Shown: positions 9,212-19,336 of the stretch, one piece after another
How positions within the stretch are numbered: position 1 is the first letter of the stretch
Layout of the letters: each line of letters opens with the position of its first letter
Assembly (NCBI GenBank): GCA_030156615.1
Contig: JASGME010000006.1
Span: 1 to 51,166, forward strand
Direction: 5' to 3'
DNA: 51,166 bases
Source: Candidatus Woesearchaeota archaeon
GTDB taxonomy: Archaea; Nanobdellota; Nanobdellia; Woesearchaeales; UBA119
Program-made: the position numbers and the translations under genes
Notes under the pieces: model-generated
The model's input: only the letters and a program-made list of their open reading frames with translations
The model's database searches: none
Told to the model about the DNA's origin: nothing

Positions 9212-9294
9212 GCGGGAGAAGGGGTTCGAACCCTCGCAGGCACTAAGCCAACAGGTCCTAAGCCTGTCCCGTTTGACCACTCCGGCACTCCCGC
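9212..9294 (-). tRNA. tRNA-Leu (UAG)
   Basis: Minus-strand GCGGGAG...CTTAGGA anticodon loop...GGTTCGAACC...CTCCCGC; acceptor, T and anticodon stems pair. Confidence 0.92.
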
Positions 9295-9346
9295 ATCAAT
9301 AAGAATTTACGAATGATTTAAAAAACTTTTCCAATCTCCTTTTCAT

Positions 9347-9844
9347 ATGGAAATTGGAATAATATCGGATACGCATAATAATCGTGCTGATACAGAGAAG
9401 GCAATTGGGATATTCAGGAAGCACAGGATAAAAAAGGTGTTCCATTGTGGCGACATGACAGATGCATATATGCTTGAATACTTCAAAGGATTTGATTTCT
9501 ATTTTGTTAAGGGCAATATGGACAAAGATGAAAGGATGTTAGAGAAAAAAGCAGAGGAACTGGGATTCAATTTTTTTGGAGAATTAGGAGAGCTTCAGAT
9601 AGAAAACAAAAACATTGCCATCTGCCATGGAAATGATAATGAGAAGATGAAGCATTTAATTGAATCCAAGAAATATGACTACATATTTAGAGGACATACT
9701 CATAGCATAAGCGATGAAATGTTTAATAGAACCAGGGTTATAAATCCTGGAGGACATGCAATCCTGAGGACTACACCAAAGGACAGATGCATATGCATCC
9801 TAAACATTGAAAGCGGAGAAGCATCCTTCATTCGTGTTGATTAG
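9347..9844 (+). CDS. YfcE/MJ0936-type metallophosphoesterase
   Basis: MEIGIISDTHNNR, HCGDMTD, VKGNMD, CHGND, RGHTH motifs. Confidence 0.93.
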   Translation: MEIGIISDTHNNRADTEKAIGIFRKHRIKKVFHCGDMTDAYMLEYFKGFDFYFVKGNMDKDERMLEKKAEELGFNFFGELGELQIENKNIAICHGNDNEKMKHLIESKKYDYIFRGHTHSISDEMFNRTRVINPGGHAILRTTPKDRCICILNIESGEASFIRVD

Positions 9845-10556
9845 CAATAAATTTTTCATAATCATCGCGTAATTCTTCCAAATCCCTTAAATCATTCTCA
9901 GGCAGATGCTCTGAAATTCTCTCAGCGATTCTCATTGATTCAGAATAAGCAAGGCTTGCCTTCCTGAAATCCTTCCTGCTTAGATAGAGATAGAAAAGAT
10001 CGATGAAGCCCTGCATCCGTTTCCTGCTGTTTTCAATATTGAATTCTTCTTCCTGCTTCCTGAAGGAATGGGTGAAGATATAAAAGCTAAGAAAGAAAAG
10101 GGCTGCATATATGAATGAGATGATTAGCATGAAGTCAAAAGGATGATTATAGGCAAAGGCTTCTATAAAGCCCCTCTTCTCAGATTTTTCAACACATGTA
10201 AAGTTTACAAGATCACAGGCATTTGTCTCGCAGTCTTCATCAGATAAGCATGATTTTCCTTTAGGGCAAGGAGCACAGGAACCTCCACAATCAACATCTG
10301 TTTCATCCAAATCCCTGACGGAATTAAGGCAGTGAGTCTCAAATAGATAATTGCATTCTGTGTATTCAATGTCTATGTAATTGCCTGTGCAATTATTAAC
10401 ATCATAACAGAACCTATACTTCGTATTGTTTTCATTGCATATAGACCAGTTCATGCATACACGCTGATAATCGCAAGTCTGAGTCTGGCTATACGCTAGA
10501 GGAAGAAGACTAATTGCTATGAAAAAAAGAACCGAAAAAAATAGCCATAATTTCAT
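9828..10556 (-). CDS. Membrane-anchored cysteine-rich extracellular protein
   Basis: Signal peptide, DETDVDCGGSCAPCPKGKSCLSDEDCETNACD motif, single TM, cytoplasmic helical tail. Confidence 0.75.
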   Translation of the reverse strand: MKLWLFFSVLFFIAISLLPLAYSQTQTCDYQRVCMNWSICNENNTKYRFCYDVNNCTGNYIDIEYTECNYLFETHCLNSVRDLDETDVDCGGSCAPCPKGKSCLSDEDCETNACDLVNFTCVEKSEKRGFIEAFAYNHPFDFMLIISFIYAALFFLSFYIFTHSFRKQEEEFNIENSRKRMQGFIDLFYLYLSRKDFRKASLAYSESMRIAERISEHLPENDLRDLEELRDDYEKFIANQHE

Positions 10557-10594
10557 AGAAGAAAAAATGGAGATGCTATTTAAAAATCTTTTTA

Positions 10595-10762
10595 TCAGTC
10601 TGATTTGCTCCAGGCATATGATTTCAACTTTTTACTCTTGCCAAAGCCACATGAAGAACATACCTTCTTCTTTCTGTGATATGTGAAGTTACCGCATCTT
10701 CTACAGCGAATATGCGTAGACTTCTTATTCATCCTGCCATGCGCCGGCGTTCCTTTTGTCAT
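10595..10762 (-). CDS. rpl37e: 50S ribosomal protein eL37
   Basis: Hand translation [55 protein letters not shown]; two CxxC pairs; missed by track (55 aa). Confidence 0.93.
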   Translation of the reverse strand: MTKGTPAHGRMNKKSTHIRCRRCGNFTYHRKKKVCSSCGFGKSKKLKSYAWSKSD

Positions 10763-10771
10763 TCAAAACAC

Positions 10772-11002
10772 CTATTCAGAGATTGCGATAGAGATAATCG
10801 TGTCCCCGCGCAAGAATAACTTGCCCATCTTCTTCTCGGTTTGTCCTTCAGACCTCAACTCTGCATCTTCAAGCACTAAATTGATGTGAATATCAAAAGC
10901 CTCTAACTCTCCTGTTATCTGCTTTCCATTCTTCAAATCAACTATAACACGCTTATGTCTTGCATTGTTCAAAGTATCCAATGGCCTAGATTGTGGTTCC
11001 AT
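10772..11002 (-). CDS. LSm / Sm-like RNA-binding protein
   Basis: RPLDTLNNARHKRVIVDLKNGKQITGELEAFDIHINLVLEDAE...LFLRGDTIISI; start likely MEPQSRP rather than MFF (track start 11011). Confidence 0.93.
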   Translation of the reverse strand: MEPQSRPLDTLNNARHKRVIVDLKNGKQITGELEAFDIHINLVLEDAELRSEGQTEKKMGKLFLRGDTIISIAISE

Positions 11003-11070
11003 AAAAAACACCTCAAAAACTAATAAATGTTGGGATTGGCTTCTGTTTATAAATTTATCGCAAAGAAATT

Positions 11071-12462
11071 TTAATGCTTATTAATCTCCCTCATAATCTC
11101 ATCGTATAACGCCCTGATTTCTTTAGCAAGCTGATCAGATGCTGTGTCAAGCGAATTTTCTCTTAATACATTAGAAATGAATTGCTTTGTTTCTTCGCCC
11201 ATTTTTTTCGTTAAATTCCAATCCTGTTCTTCTTTTTCTTTTAGGTTTGCCAAAATCAGAGAAACTTGATTATAGAAAGTAGAAATATGTTTTAGAGAGT
11301 TTTTCGCATTTGCTTTCTCAACAAAATCTTTAGTTAAATCCTTCATTACTTCAATGGACTTCAAAAATTCAGATACTGGAATTTCGTCCTTTATTTCAGC
11401 TTTCAATTGTGATTCCAATAATTTTAATTGCTGTTGATTATTAAAGTCGCGTTCCTTCTCCTTTTTTTCGAATTCATTAATTTTCTCTTTTAAAGTATTA
11501 ATCTTGCTTTCAAGCCCGGGATATTTTGAAGCATCAAGTTTTTTTATCTCATGAGATTTCCCCTGAAGAGGATCGTTCATAATTCTCTGTCCTCTGTTAA
11601 TTTCCTTAACGCCTTTTAGCAATTTTTCTTCAATCTTATCAAGGGCTATCTCTTCTTTATACAATTTCTCCAATCCATTTAGTTGAGAAATGAATTTTCT
11701 AATAAGATTACTAATCTCTTCCGGATTGAATTCGTTTGCGCTTGCTTTTTCTCTAAGTTCTTCTAAAGTTTGCTTTAAAGAATTAATCGTTGCTAATTCT
11801 TGTTGGTCAAGTTTTTCGTCTTTAGGATAAGTTATATTAAGTTGGCCGGTTTTTTTCTTTTCTTTCTGCCTTGATATTCCATCATACTTGTTGAAATTCT
11901 CAAATCCGGATATCCATTTGCTACCCCAGTCCGAGATTGCTTTGCTGCTCTTTGCTCCTTGTTTGATAAGAGGATGAGAGAAGATTTTGTAGAGGACAAA
12001 CCAGAACAAGACAAAGACTACAATCATTCCAATGATGAACCATGAGAAGCCTATGGCATTTGCAAAGGTCATTATCATTGGAACCGTCCTTGTTCCAAAG
12101 AACAAGAGGATTACAAAAGCGATACTGAAAACAAGCTTTGCCCTCTCGAAACCCTTAAAAAAGGGGAAAACAGAAGCAACACTAAAAACTATTGTAACGA
12201 GAATAACGCCTCCAGCTCCAAGGATGACCCATGGAACTTCAATGATGCTAACATCAAAATCTCCTGCAGGAGTCATTGTTACATAAGGAAAAGGAATTTC
12301 ATAGGCAAGAATATCTCCTACATTGACTGCCCATTCAGGATAACCTCTTGCTGTATTTACAGGAGTAAACTGAGCAAGAGATATAGGAGCAAGAGAAAAA
12401 AAGATAAACAAAGTTACTAAAGCAAGTGGTAATTTGGATTTCATTTTTAGAAATTTAATCAA
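11071..12462 (-). CDS. Membrane protein with C-terminal coiled coil, unknown function
   Basis: N-terminal signal/TM segments then long K/E-rich coiled coil. Confidence 0.7.
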   Translation of the reverse strand: MIKFLKMKSKLPLALVTLFIFFSLAPISLAQFTPVNTARGYPEWAVNVGDILAYEIPFPYVTMTPAGDFDVSIIEVPWVILGAGGVILVTIVFSVASVFPFFKGFERAKLVFSIAFVILLFFGTRTVPMIMTFANAIGFSWFIIGMIVVFVLFWFVLYKIFSHPLIKQGAKSSKAISDWGSKWISGFENFNKYDGISRQKEKKKTGQLNITYPKDEKLDQQELATINSLKQTLEELREKASANEFNPEEISNLIRKFISQLNGLEKLYKEEIALDKIEEKLLKGVKEINRGQRIMNDPLQGKSHEIKKLDASKYPGLESKINTLKEKINEFEKKEKERDFNNQQQLKLLESQLKAEIKDEIPVSEFLKSIEVMKDLTKDFVEKANAKNSLKHISTFYNQVSLILANLKEKEEQDWNLTKKMGEETKQFISNVLRENSLDTASDQLAKEIRALYDEIMREINKH

Positions 12463-12559
12463 CGAGATTTAAATATTTTTCTAAAAGAGAGAGCAGAATC
12501 GTGATTCTTTCAGATAAAATATGGCATTGCATATAAAAAAGGATTATCAAGTCTGAATA

Positions 12560-13762
12560 ATGCTGAATGAACTGTTAATGATTTTTCTTGGACTAATTGT
12601 TGGAAGTATAACAGGGCTTATACCGGGGCTGCACATAAACAATGTCTGCACGATTATTATAGGAGCAAGTAGCTTTCTTTTGCAGCATTTCTCAGGACTA
12701 GAATTGTCTATATTCATAACGAGCACTGCAATAACCCATACATTCTTAGATTCTATTCCTAGTATTTTTCTTGGGGCTCCTTCATCTGATTCTGATGCAC
12801 TGGTAGTGCTGCCGGGGCATAAGATGTTATTGCAGGGCAGGGGAAAGGAAGCAGTCATCCTAACTGTCATAGGAAGTTTATTTTCTTTGGTGCTTTCTGT
12901 TGCTCTGCTCCCTTTCCTAATTATCTTGTTCAGGACAATATACCCTTTTGTTAAGGACTGGACTGGATTAATATTGCTTGTTGCATCTATGCTGATTATT
13001 TTCAGGGGAAACAACAGAATGATGTCTCTGCTTTTCTTTTTATTTTCAGGTATTTTAGGAGTAGTTGGATTTGAAAAGCTTGACAGCGATGCTCTGATGC
13101 CAATGCTTTCCGGCCTTTTTGGTGTCAGCATTCTTCTGCTGAGCATAAATGGGAATGCTGCGATTCCTGAACAGAGGAATGGAACAAGAATAAGGATTTC
13201 AAAGAAGCATATGATGAAAGGGGTTGGAGGAGCAACATTCGCCTCGGCGATTGCTGCTTTTCTTCCGGGATTCGGTAATGCTCAGGCAGCCATACTAGCA
13301 CAGAGCGTCATTGGAAGGATGAGCACTGAAGGGACACTTATGCTTTTAGGAGGGATTAACACGGCAAACATGGCAATATCTGTTGCTACACTGCTTGCTA
13401 TAGACAAGGCAAGGAATGGAGCTATGACAACTATTAATGAGCTTGTAGGGATAAATGCAGATATTGCATTTAATATTATTGGGGCCGCTCTTGTAGCAGG
13501 AGGAATAGCTGTTTGGCTTGCCAAGAAATATTCAGAAAAGTTCTCTATGATAATAAGAAAGATAGATTATAAGAAGCTTATTACAAGCATAATCGTGCTT
13601 ATTATTGCAACAGCTTTATTTAGTTCTGGAGCAAAGGGACTGCTTCTCCTAATGACGGCAACAGCAATAGGGATAAGTGCTTCACTGCTTAATGTTGCCA
13701 AGAACAATCTTATGGGCTGCCTAATCCTTCCGGTTGTGCTTTACTTCTTTGGAATTGCTTAG
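12560..13762 (+). CDS. TctA-family-like integral membrane protein
   Basis: GLIVGSITGLIPGLHINN and GVGGATFASAIAAFLPGFGNAQAAI resemble duplicated TctA-family motifs; many TM segments. Confidence 0.75.
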   Translation: MLNELLMIFLGLIVGSITGLIPGLHINNVCTIIIGASSFLLQHFSGLELSIFITSTAITHTFLDSIPSIFLGAPSSDSDALVVLPGHKMLLQGRGKEAVILTVIGSLFSLVLSVALLPFLIILFRTIYPFVKDWTGLILLVASMLIIFRGNNRMMSLLFFLFSGILGVVGFEKLDSDALMPMLSGLFGVSILLLSINGNAAIPEQRNGTRIRISKKHMMKGVGGATFASAIAAFLPGFGNAQAAILAQSVIGRMSTEGTLMLLGGINTANMAISVATLLAIDKARNGAMTTINELVGINADIAFNIIGAALVAGGIAVWLAKKYSEKFSMIIRKIDYKKLITSIIVLIIATALFSSGAKGLLLLMTATAIGISASLLNVAKNNLMGCLILPVVLYFFGIA

Positions 13763-15021
13763 CCCCATTTCTCAAATGCCTGCCTTAACTCAGGCCTTTC
13801 CTCAGCAGCTTTCTTCAAAGGAATATTGTTTAATGCTGCATCAAGAGCTTGTCTCAGAGCCCTTGCCCCTGCTCTCGTTCCATTAGGATGACCATGACAA
13901 CCACCACCGAACTGAAATATAGCATCTTTGCCAAATATCTTAAGGAGCTGTGGCATTAACAAAGGATGAAGGCCACCTGAGCATACTGCCATAACTGGCT
14001 TTATATTGCCCCAGTCCTGTACCATCTCGTTTGAAACATAAGCAGGCAGTTCAATCTCGTTGAATATTGTTTTTACCTCTTTTTTAGGCCCCTGCATCTT
14101 CCCTATTGCGGTTCCTATGTGGAGCTGATCAACACCAATCAATCTGAGGAGCTGAGCAAGTGCAAGCATTGATATGCCATGCCCGGGATTCCTTGTAAGG
14201 GCAGCATGCATTGCCCGATGCGCATGGATTGCAAGGCCATTTGAATTATCACGAAGGGTTTGCAATGCACCAAATCCGGCAGTTAAAACATCTATCATGA
14301 CATATTCGCCGCCTAAACTTTTAACATATTCTACGCGCCTTAGCATCTCAAAGGTCTCTGCTGTAACATTCGGCAGATAAATCTTCTTTTCATTTGTAAG
14401 ATTTTCAATCATATCGCGCTTCTCAAATGTTTTCTTGACACGTCTCTTAAAATCATTGAAACTCATGCTTGTTAGATTTTCATCATCCTTAACGATATCA
14501 AGACCGCCGGCCCACGCCTCTCCTGCAACCTGAGCATGCTCTATTGGATCAAGGCCTACCTTTGGTTTAACTATGGTGCCTAAAAGAGGCCTCTCCTTTA
14601 CCTTTGTTATAGCCCTAACACCCTGAATACCATATAAAGGACCTTTGAATCCTTTCAGATATTCTTTAGGAAAGATGAATTGTTCAAGTCTTAATTCCTT
14701 AAGGATCTTCATCCCGAAGATGTTTCCTGCTAGGGCAGAAAGAAGTTGAGGGGCATTTCCTTTCTCAAACAAAGCAATGGGATAGGCAATTCTGATTAAG
14801 AAACGATTGTTTGTTTTCCTTTTTATGCTAAATACATGCGGGGAGAGCTCTTTTGCAATCCTTGGTTTCATTGTCTGGATTGTTGTCCAAGTGCCTATTG
14901 AGCTTTCAGCAGCGATCTGCGAAACTGCGAAATCTATTGTAACATGGGGAGCAGGTTTAACAAGATATTCAGCGATGAGCTCGCTCTTCTTCGGCTTGTA
15001 ATCTAAATTGATATAATCCAT
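13759..15021 (-). CDS. rbcL: Ribulose-bisphosphate carboxylase large chain, archaeal form III type
   Basis: IAAESSIGTWTT, GNIFGM, GTIVKPKVGL, GGLDIVKDDENLTS, HAHRAMHAA, LHIGTAIGKM, CSGGLHP, FQFGGGCHGHPNGTRAGARA. Confidence 0.95.
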   Translation of the reverse strand: MDYINLDYKPKKSELIAEYLVKPAPHVTIDFAVSQIAAESSIGTWTTIQTMKPRIAKELSPHVFSIKRKTNNRFLIRIAYPIALFEKGNAPQLLSALAGNIFGMKILKELRLEQFIFPKEYLKGFKGPLYGIQGVRAITKVKERPLLGTIVKPKVGLDPIEHAQVAGEAWAGGLDIVKDDENLTSMSFNDFKRRVKKTFEKRDMIENLTNEKKIYLPNVTAETFEMLRRVEYVKSLGGEYVMIDVLTAGFGALQTLRDNSNGLAIHAHRAMHAALTRNPGHGISMLALAQLLRLIGVDQLHIGTAIGKMQGPKKEVKTIFNEIELPAYVSNEMVQDWGNIKPVMAVCSGGLHPLLMPQLLKIFGKDAIFQFGGGCHGHPNGTRAGARALRQALDAALNNIPLKKAAEERPELRQAFEKWG

Positions 15022-15173
15022 TCAACCACCTCTTAAAAGACATTCAGAGAAAGAGTATTTAAACTTTTTTATCTTAATGAGAAAACATAATAAATGAAAG
15101 AAAGGCTAAAGAGGAAGGAATTGATATTGTTATAGGAGAAGGAAAAGTTATGAATCATCATCCAGCCACATAG

Positions 15174-16187
15174 CTATTTAACGATAATAGAAGCGGCCTT
15201 TCCCAACCGATTCATTAATGCAATTCCCAAGCCTGTTTCTTTTGTGCCTTCTACAATAATTATGTCATCGCCTTCCTTGTCTGCCTCTCTAAACTCCTTA
15301 AATATTGCATTTGACATCTCAGCAATTGTGCTTCCAATAACTACATTTTTTATATTTGGAGCGGAATCAGAGGGGATTTTTTCACGGGAAAGAACCAGAA
15401 TCTTGTTGCCCTTTTGATAATCAGCAATCAGCTCGCTTATCTTTTGTTTTTGATGCTTTGAATATTTAACTAGGATTACCTTTGCCTTTGGAGAATAATG
15501 CCTGTATTTCATGCCGGGAGAAGCTGGCTTTGAAGATGTTCCTTTAAAGAGGCTAACAAAACCTATCTGATTCTGAATCATTCTTGGCGTTATCTTGCCC
15601 GGCCTCAGTATTGTAGGGATTGACCTTGTCATATCTATTACTGTTGATTCAAGTCCTATATCCACGCTCCCTCCAAGGATAATGGCATCTATACGCCCTG
15701 ATAAATCATCAATAACATGAGAATGATTTGTTGGACTAGGTCTTCCTGAGAGATTTGCTGAAGGGGCTGCAATAGGCCTTCCTGATTTTTCAATTAAGGC
15801 AAGAGCAATATCATTTTTAGGCATTCTTATTGCAACAGAATCAAGACCTGCTGTAACTGATAAAGGAACTATGCTCTTTTTCTTTAGTATCATTGTAAGG
15901 GGGCCGGGCCAGAACCTTTCAGCAAGCTTCTTTGCCTTTTTGGGGATTTTTTCTGCCAGAAGGTCTAGCTGCTCTATGGAAGATATATGAACAATAAGAG
16001 GATTATCCATTGGCCTTTTCTTTGCCTTGAATATGCTTCTAACTGCATCATCATTCAGAGCATCTGCGCCCAGCCCATAAACTGTTTCAGTCGGAAAAGC
16101 AACGAGGCCTCCTCTTTTTATTATCTCAGCTGCAATATCAATCTGCGATGGATTCAGAAGCAATGTTTTCTTATTCATTTTAGGCAA
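15174..16187 (-). CDS. Threonylcarbamoyl-AMP synthase, Sua5-type (YrdC plus Sua5 domain)
   Basis: GGLVAFPTETVYGLGADA, KKRPMDNPLIVHIS, APSANLSGRPSPT plus C-terminal Sua5 domain. Confidence 0.92.
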   Translation of the reverse strand: MPKMNKKTLLLNPSQIDIAAEIIKRGGLVAFPTETVYGLGADALNDDAVRSIFKAKKRPMDNPLIVHISSIEQLDLLAEKIPKKAKKLAERFWPGPLTMILKKKSIVPLSVTAGLDSVAIRMPKNDIALALIEKSGRPIAAPSANLSGRPSPTNHSHVIDDLSGRIDAIILGGSVDIGLESTVIDMTRSIPTILRPGKITPRMIQNQIGFVSLFKGTSSKPASPGMKYRHYSPKAKVILVKYSKHQKQKISELIADYQKGNKILVLSREKIPSDSAPNIKNVVIGSTIAEMSNAIFKEFREADKEGDDIIIVEGTKETGLGIALMNRLGKAASIIVK

Positions 16188-16237
16188 GAAGATTATTTAT
16201 GGAAATGCTTATTAATAAAGATTTCTAAAAGTCTTAT

Positions 16238-16690
16238 ATGGAAATCAGATTTTTCTATTCAAAAGTTTATTTCAGGAATTTAAACAGATACAAGTCTACA
16301 AAAAGAACATGGGATGAGGTAAAAGAGATTGGCCAAAAATTTGAAAAAAGGTATAGGTCTGAGATAGAGCAGATTGTTGAAATTATTCCTAAAATTGTAG
16401 GAAGGCCTTGGAGAAGGGAAATTATTGAAGTTTATATTGTTGACTGGCCGGGTCCTAGTTTTTCTCATCCACTGACATTGAAAGTAAGAGAAGATTTAGT
16501 TCTCATGCTTGTGATTTTAACTCACGAGCTTTTGCATGATTTTTATTTTGATGAAAGAGATAGTGAAAAATTTGAGGAAACTATCAATAATTATGTTAGA
16601 GAAATTTTTGAAAAAATAAACATTGATGCTGATGAACAACTAAAGATTCTCAAAGGCTTTCATGAAGAAAGATTTGGAAAGAAGGAATAA
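16238..16690 (+). CDS. Hypothetical protein with HExxH metallopeptidase-like motif
   Basis: 150 aa; LVILTHELLHDFYFDERDSEKFEETIN. Confidence 0.65.
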   Translation: MEIRFFYSKVYFRNLNRYKSTKRTWDEVKEIGQKFEKRYRSEIEQIVEIIPKIVGRPWRREIIEVYIVDWPGPSFSHPLTLKVREDLVLMLVILTHELLHDFYFDERDSEKFEETINNYVREIFEKINIDADEQLKILKGFHEERFGKKE

Positions 16691-16767
16691 TATTTGTTTT
16701 TTTCTAATCTTTCTATAATTCTTAACAAAAAACTATTTAAACATAACTTATTAGCTGACTTAATCAT

Positions 16768-16840
16768 GGGCCTGTGGTCTAGTGGCTATGACATCGCCCT
16801 TACAAGGCGAAGGTCCCCAGTTCGAATCTGGGCGGGCCCA
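16768..16840 (+). tRNA. tRNA-Val (UAC)
   Basis: GGGCCTG...CGCCCTTACAAGGCG...CCCCAGTTCGAATCTGGG CGGGCCCA. Confidence 0.93.
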
Positions 16841-16885
16841 TTTTATTTCTAAAAAGATTTATAAAGAAAAGGGATAATAAATAAA

Positions 16886-17752
16886 TTGTGTTACAAAATG
16901 GAGATGCTCAAAAAAGAGATGCTCAAGTTAAACAAATGGGGGATTCTTAGTTTAATCTTTGGTATTGCAGGATTTATTTTGATTTTGTTTCCTTATGCAG
17001 GAGTTGTATTTGCAGCTGGTGCTTTAATATTCTATGCGATGCAAAGGAAAACAATAGTAACAGCTGTTGCAAACATAGGATTTGTTTTAGGGGTTGCCGG
17101 GCTTTTTATCAATGGATTATTGATTTTTGAGGGTATTATTGGACAAGATATAAACAATCAACCCGTTGATGATATGAGCGAAGTAATTAATGAAGAGAAT
17201 CTAGAAACAAACAATACTATTACAATGGATAACGGCAGAAGTCCTGAAACGCCATATCTTCCAAGCTTCAATGAGATAAAGGAAAGGGCAATGGCATTGT
17301 ATGAAGAGAATAAAGCCGAAGAGTTCTTTGCCAAGTATAGATTTACCAGTTCAATAGGTGATTCAAAGAAGGCTGAATTGATAATAGAAACGCCTTTAAC
17401 TAGAACGATGGAGCTTGCATTAGCAAAACTTGAGGCAAATGAAGAATTAAGTATTGAAGAATTTGAACAGGCATTGGAGCCTAGATTCGGCTTTTTTGGA
17501 CATGCAACAATTGAGACTCCTGAAGATATTGATACATCAACTATAAGTGTAGAGATTAGTTACGGAGCGAAAAATGAATGCAGTTCTACTATTCAAGAAG
17601 TTGAAAAGAGCAATCCTAATCAGAATTATGTTGTTTCTGTTGAAATCATAGCTGGCTGCTTCCCTGAGGCATATAAAGAAGATGTCATTATAACATTGAA
17701 AGCAGGCAATGATTCATATAGATTTGAAGTTCCGTTAAAGGATTTGAACTAG
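16886..17752 (+). CDS. Membrane-anchored hypothetical protein
   Basis: N-terminal tandem TM segments (DUF4190-like arrangement), soluble C-terminal domain. Confidence 0.6.
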   Translation: MCYKMEMLKKEMLKLNKWGILSLIFGIAGFILILFPYAGVVFAAGALIFYAMQRKTIVTAVANIGFVLGVAGLFINGLLIFEGIIGQDINNQPVDDMSEVINEENLETNNTITMDNGRSPETPYLPSFNEIKERAMALYEENKAEEFFAKYRFTSSIGDSKKAELIIETPLTRTMELALAKLEANEELSIEEFEQALEPRFGFFGHATIETPEDIDTSTISVEISYGAKNECSSTIQEVEKSNPNQNYVVSVEIIAGCFPEAYKEDVIITLKAGNDSYRFEVPLKDLN

Positions 17753-18096
17753 AGTTTGTCTATCTCTTTCATTGCTGAATTGTACCAGTGCTCAATTATC
17801 TCTTTTATTCTTCTTTTCATCTGCTCAGGATCCTCAACGAAGTAGTAATAGATATAGCCCCCTTTATCAAGGTTTATCTGTCTTCTCTGGATGAGATTTT
17901 TTTGAACAAGGTTCTTAACTGCCTTCTGGATTGTTGTTCTATTCTTTTTGAAAAGACTGCTCAACTGCTCAATAGAATACTTCTCTCTTGTATTCGTTAG
18001 TTCTTTGATTATTCTGTACTCTGTCTTAGAGATGGAAAAGCTACATCTGATTAATTCTTCAACATCTATGTTATTACAAGCGAAATAAATCATCAT
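17749..18096 (-). CDS. HTH transcriptional regulator (TrmB/MarR-like)
   Basis: SKTEYRIIKELTNTREKYSIEQLSSLFKKNRTTIQKAVKNLVQKNLIQRRQ winged HTH. Confidence 0.78.
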   Translation of the reverse strand: MMIYFACNNIDVEELIRCSFSISKTEYRIIKELTNTREKYSIEQLSSLFKKNRTTIQKAVKNLVQKNLIQRRQINLDKGGYIYYYFVEDPEQMKRRIKEIIEHWYNSAMKEIDKL

Positions 18097-19328
18097 TAAT
18101 TGGCATTGCCACGCATTTTCTCTGCTTCGTATATTCTTTTTAAAGCCAAGGCATAAGCAGCATTCTTATAACTTGTTCCTTTATCCTGCTTTATCTGTTC
18201 AACATCCTTAAATGCATCTGTCATTGATTTCTTCAGTTTTTCAGATATCTCTTCCTCAGACCAGATTTCTCCTGTTCTGTTTTGAACCCATTCAAAATAG
18301 CTCACAACAACTCCTCCTGCATTACATAATATGTCAGGCAGGCTGTCAATTCCTCTTTCATAGAGGATTGATGAGGCCTCTTCGGTAACCGGGCCGTTTG
18401 CCATTTCCAATATAAGCCTTGCTCTTATATCAGATACATTCTCCTTTGTTATTTGATTTTCCAAAGCAGATGGTGCAAGAACATCAACATCAAGCTGCAG
18501 TAATTCTTCATTTGTTATCTTTTTGCCGCCTTCAACATGGCCTGTTGACAGCTTCTTATTTAGAACATCTTCAATATTGAGACCTTTTGAATCGTAAACT
18601 CCTCCAGAAGAATCGCTTATTGCAACAACCTTATAGCCATGATCATATGCAATCTTTGCTAAGAATCCGCCGACATTGCCTGCTCCCTGAACTGCAATCG
18701 TTGTTTCTTCAGGCTTCATTCCTTTATTCTTTATGTATTCCTGAAGGATGTAAAAGCCTCCCATTGCTGTTGAATAATTCCTTCCAAGGCTACCTGAGAG
18801 TTCCAGAGGTTTGCCTGTTATAACTGCTGGCATATGCCTTGATTTTATTGTCTCAAGCTCATCCAATATCCATGACATCTCTCTGCTTGATGTATAAACA
18901 TCAGGGGCTGGAACATCAATGTCTGGATCAAACTCAAATGCTAATGCTCTTACATATCCTCTGCTAATTCTTTCTAATTCCAATGCAGAATGGTCCTTTG
19001 GATTAACAACAACACCGCCCTTGCCTCCTCCGAATGGAAGTTTTAGAAGAGAGGTTTTAAGTGCCATTCCAAGCGCTAATGCGCTAACTTCATCAACTGA
19101 AACGTTTGGATGAAAACGAACTCCTCCTTTGGCAGGCCCCCTTGAATCGTTGTAATTAACTCTATAGCCTTTAAAATACTTTATCTTTCCATCATCCATT
19201 CTTGCAGGGAAATTAACCTCTATGATTCGTTTTGGCTTCAAAATATAGCTTATATCAGACAGGCCAAGCAGTTTAGCTGCTTCATTTACTAATTTCAGAT
19301 TGCTCTCCAAAAAAGTTTCCATTTTCAT
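18096..19328 (-). CDS. gdhA: Glutamate dehydrogenase
   Basis: KGGVRFHPNVSVDEVSALALGMALKTSLLKLPFGGGKGGV, QGAGNVGG, ILEMANGPVT. Confidence 0.96.
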   Translation of the reverse strand: MKMETFLESNLKLVNEAAKLLGLSDISYILKPKRIIEVNFPARMDDGKIKYFKGYRVNYNDSRGPAKGGVRFHPNVSVDEVSALALGMALKTSLLKLPFGGGKGGVVVNPKDHSALELERISRGYVRALAFEFDPDIDVPAPDVYTSSREMSWILDELETIKSRHMPAVITGKPLELSGSLGRNYSTAMGGFYILQEYIKNKGMKPEETTIAVQGAGNVGGFLAKIAYDHGYKVVAISDSSGGVYDSKGLNIEDVLNKKLSTGHVEGGKKITNEELLQLDVDVLAPSALENQITKENVSDIRARLILEMANGPVTEEASSILYERGIDSLPDILCNAGGVVVSYFEWVQNRTGEIWSEEEISEKLKKSMTDAFKDVEQIKQDKGTSYKNAAYALALKRIYEAEKMRGNAN

Positions 19329-19336
19329 GCCTCCAT

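Noticed and set aside
9098-9280. 60-aa minus-strand ORF
   Set aside because: Mostly covers the tRNA-Leu gene
12547-13146. 199-aa minus-strand ORF
   Set aside because: Antisense to the TctA-like gene; composition (Ser/Ile/Pro/Lys rich) typical of shadow ORFs and no motif
15022-15173. Protein-like stretch NIINERKAKEEGIDIVIGEGKVMNHHPAT* in the spacer before Sua5
   Set aside because: Too short and without start codon or recognisable family; possible remnant but unsupported
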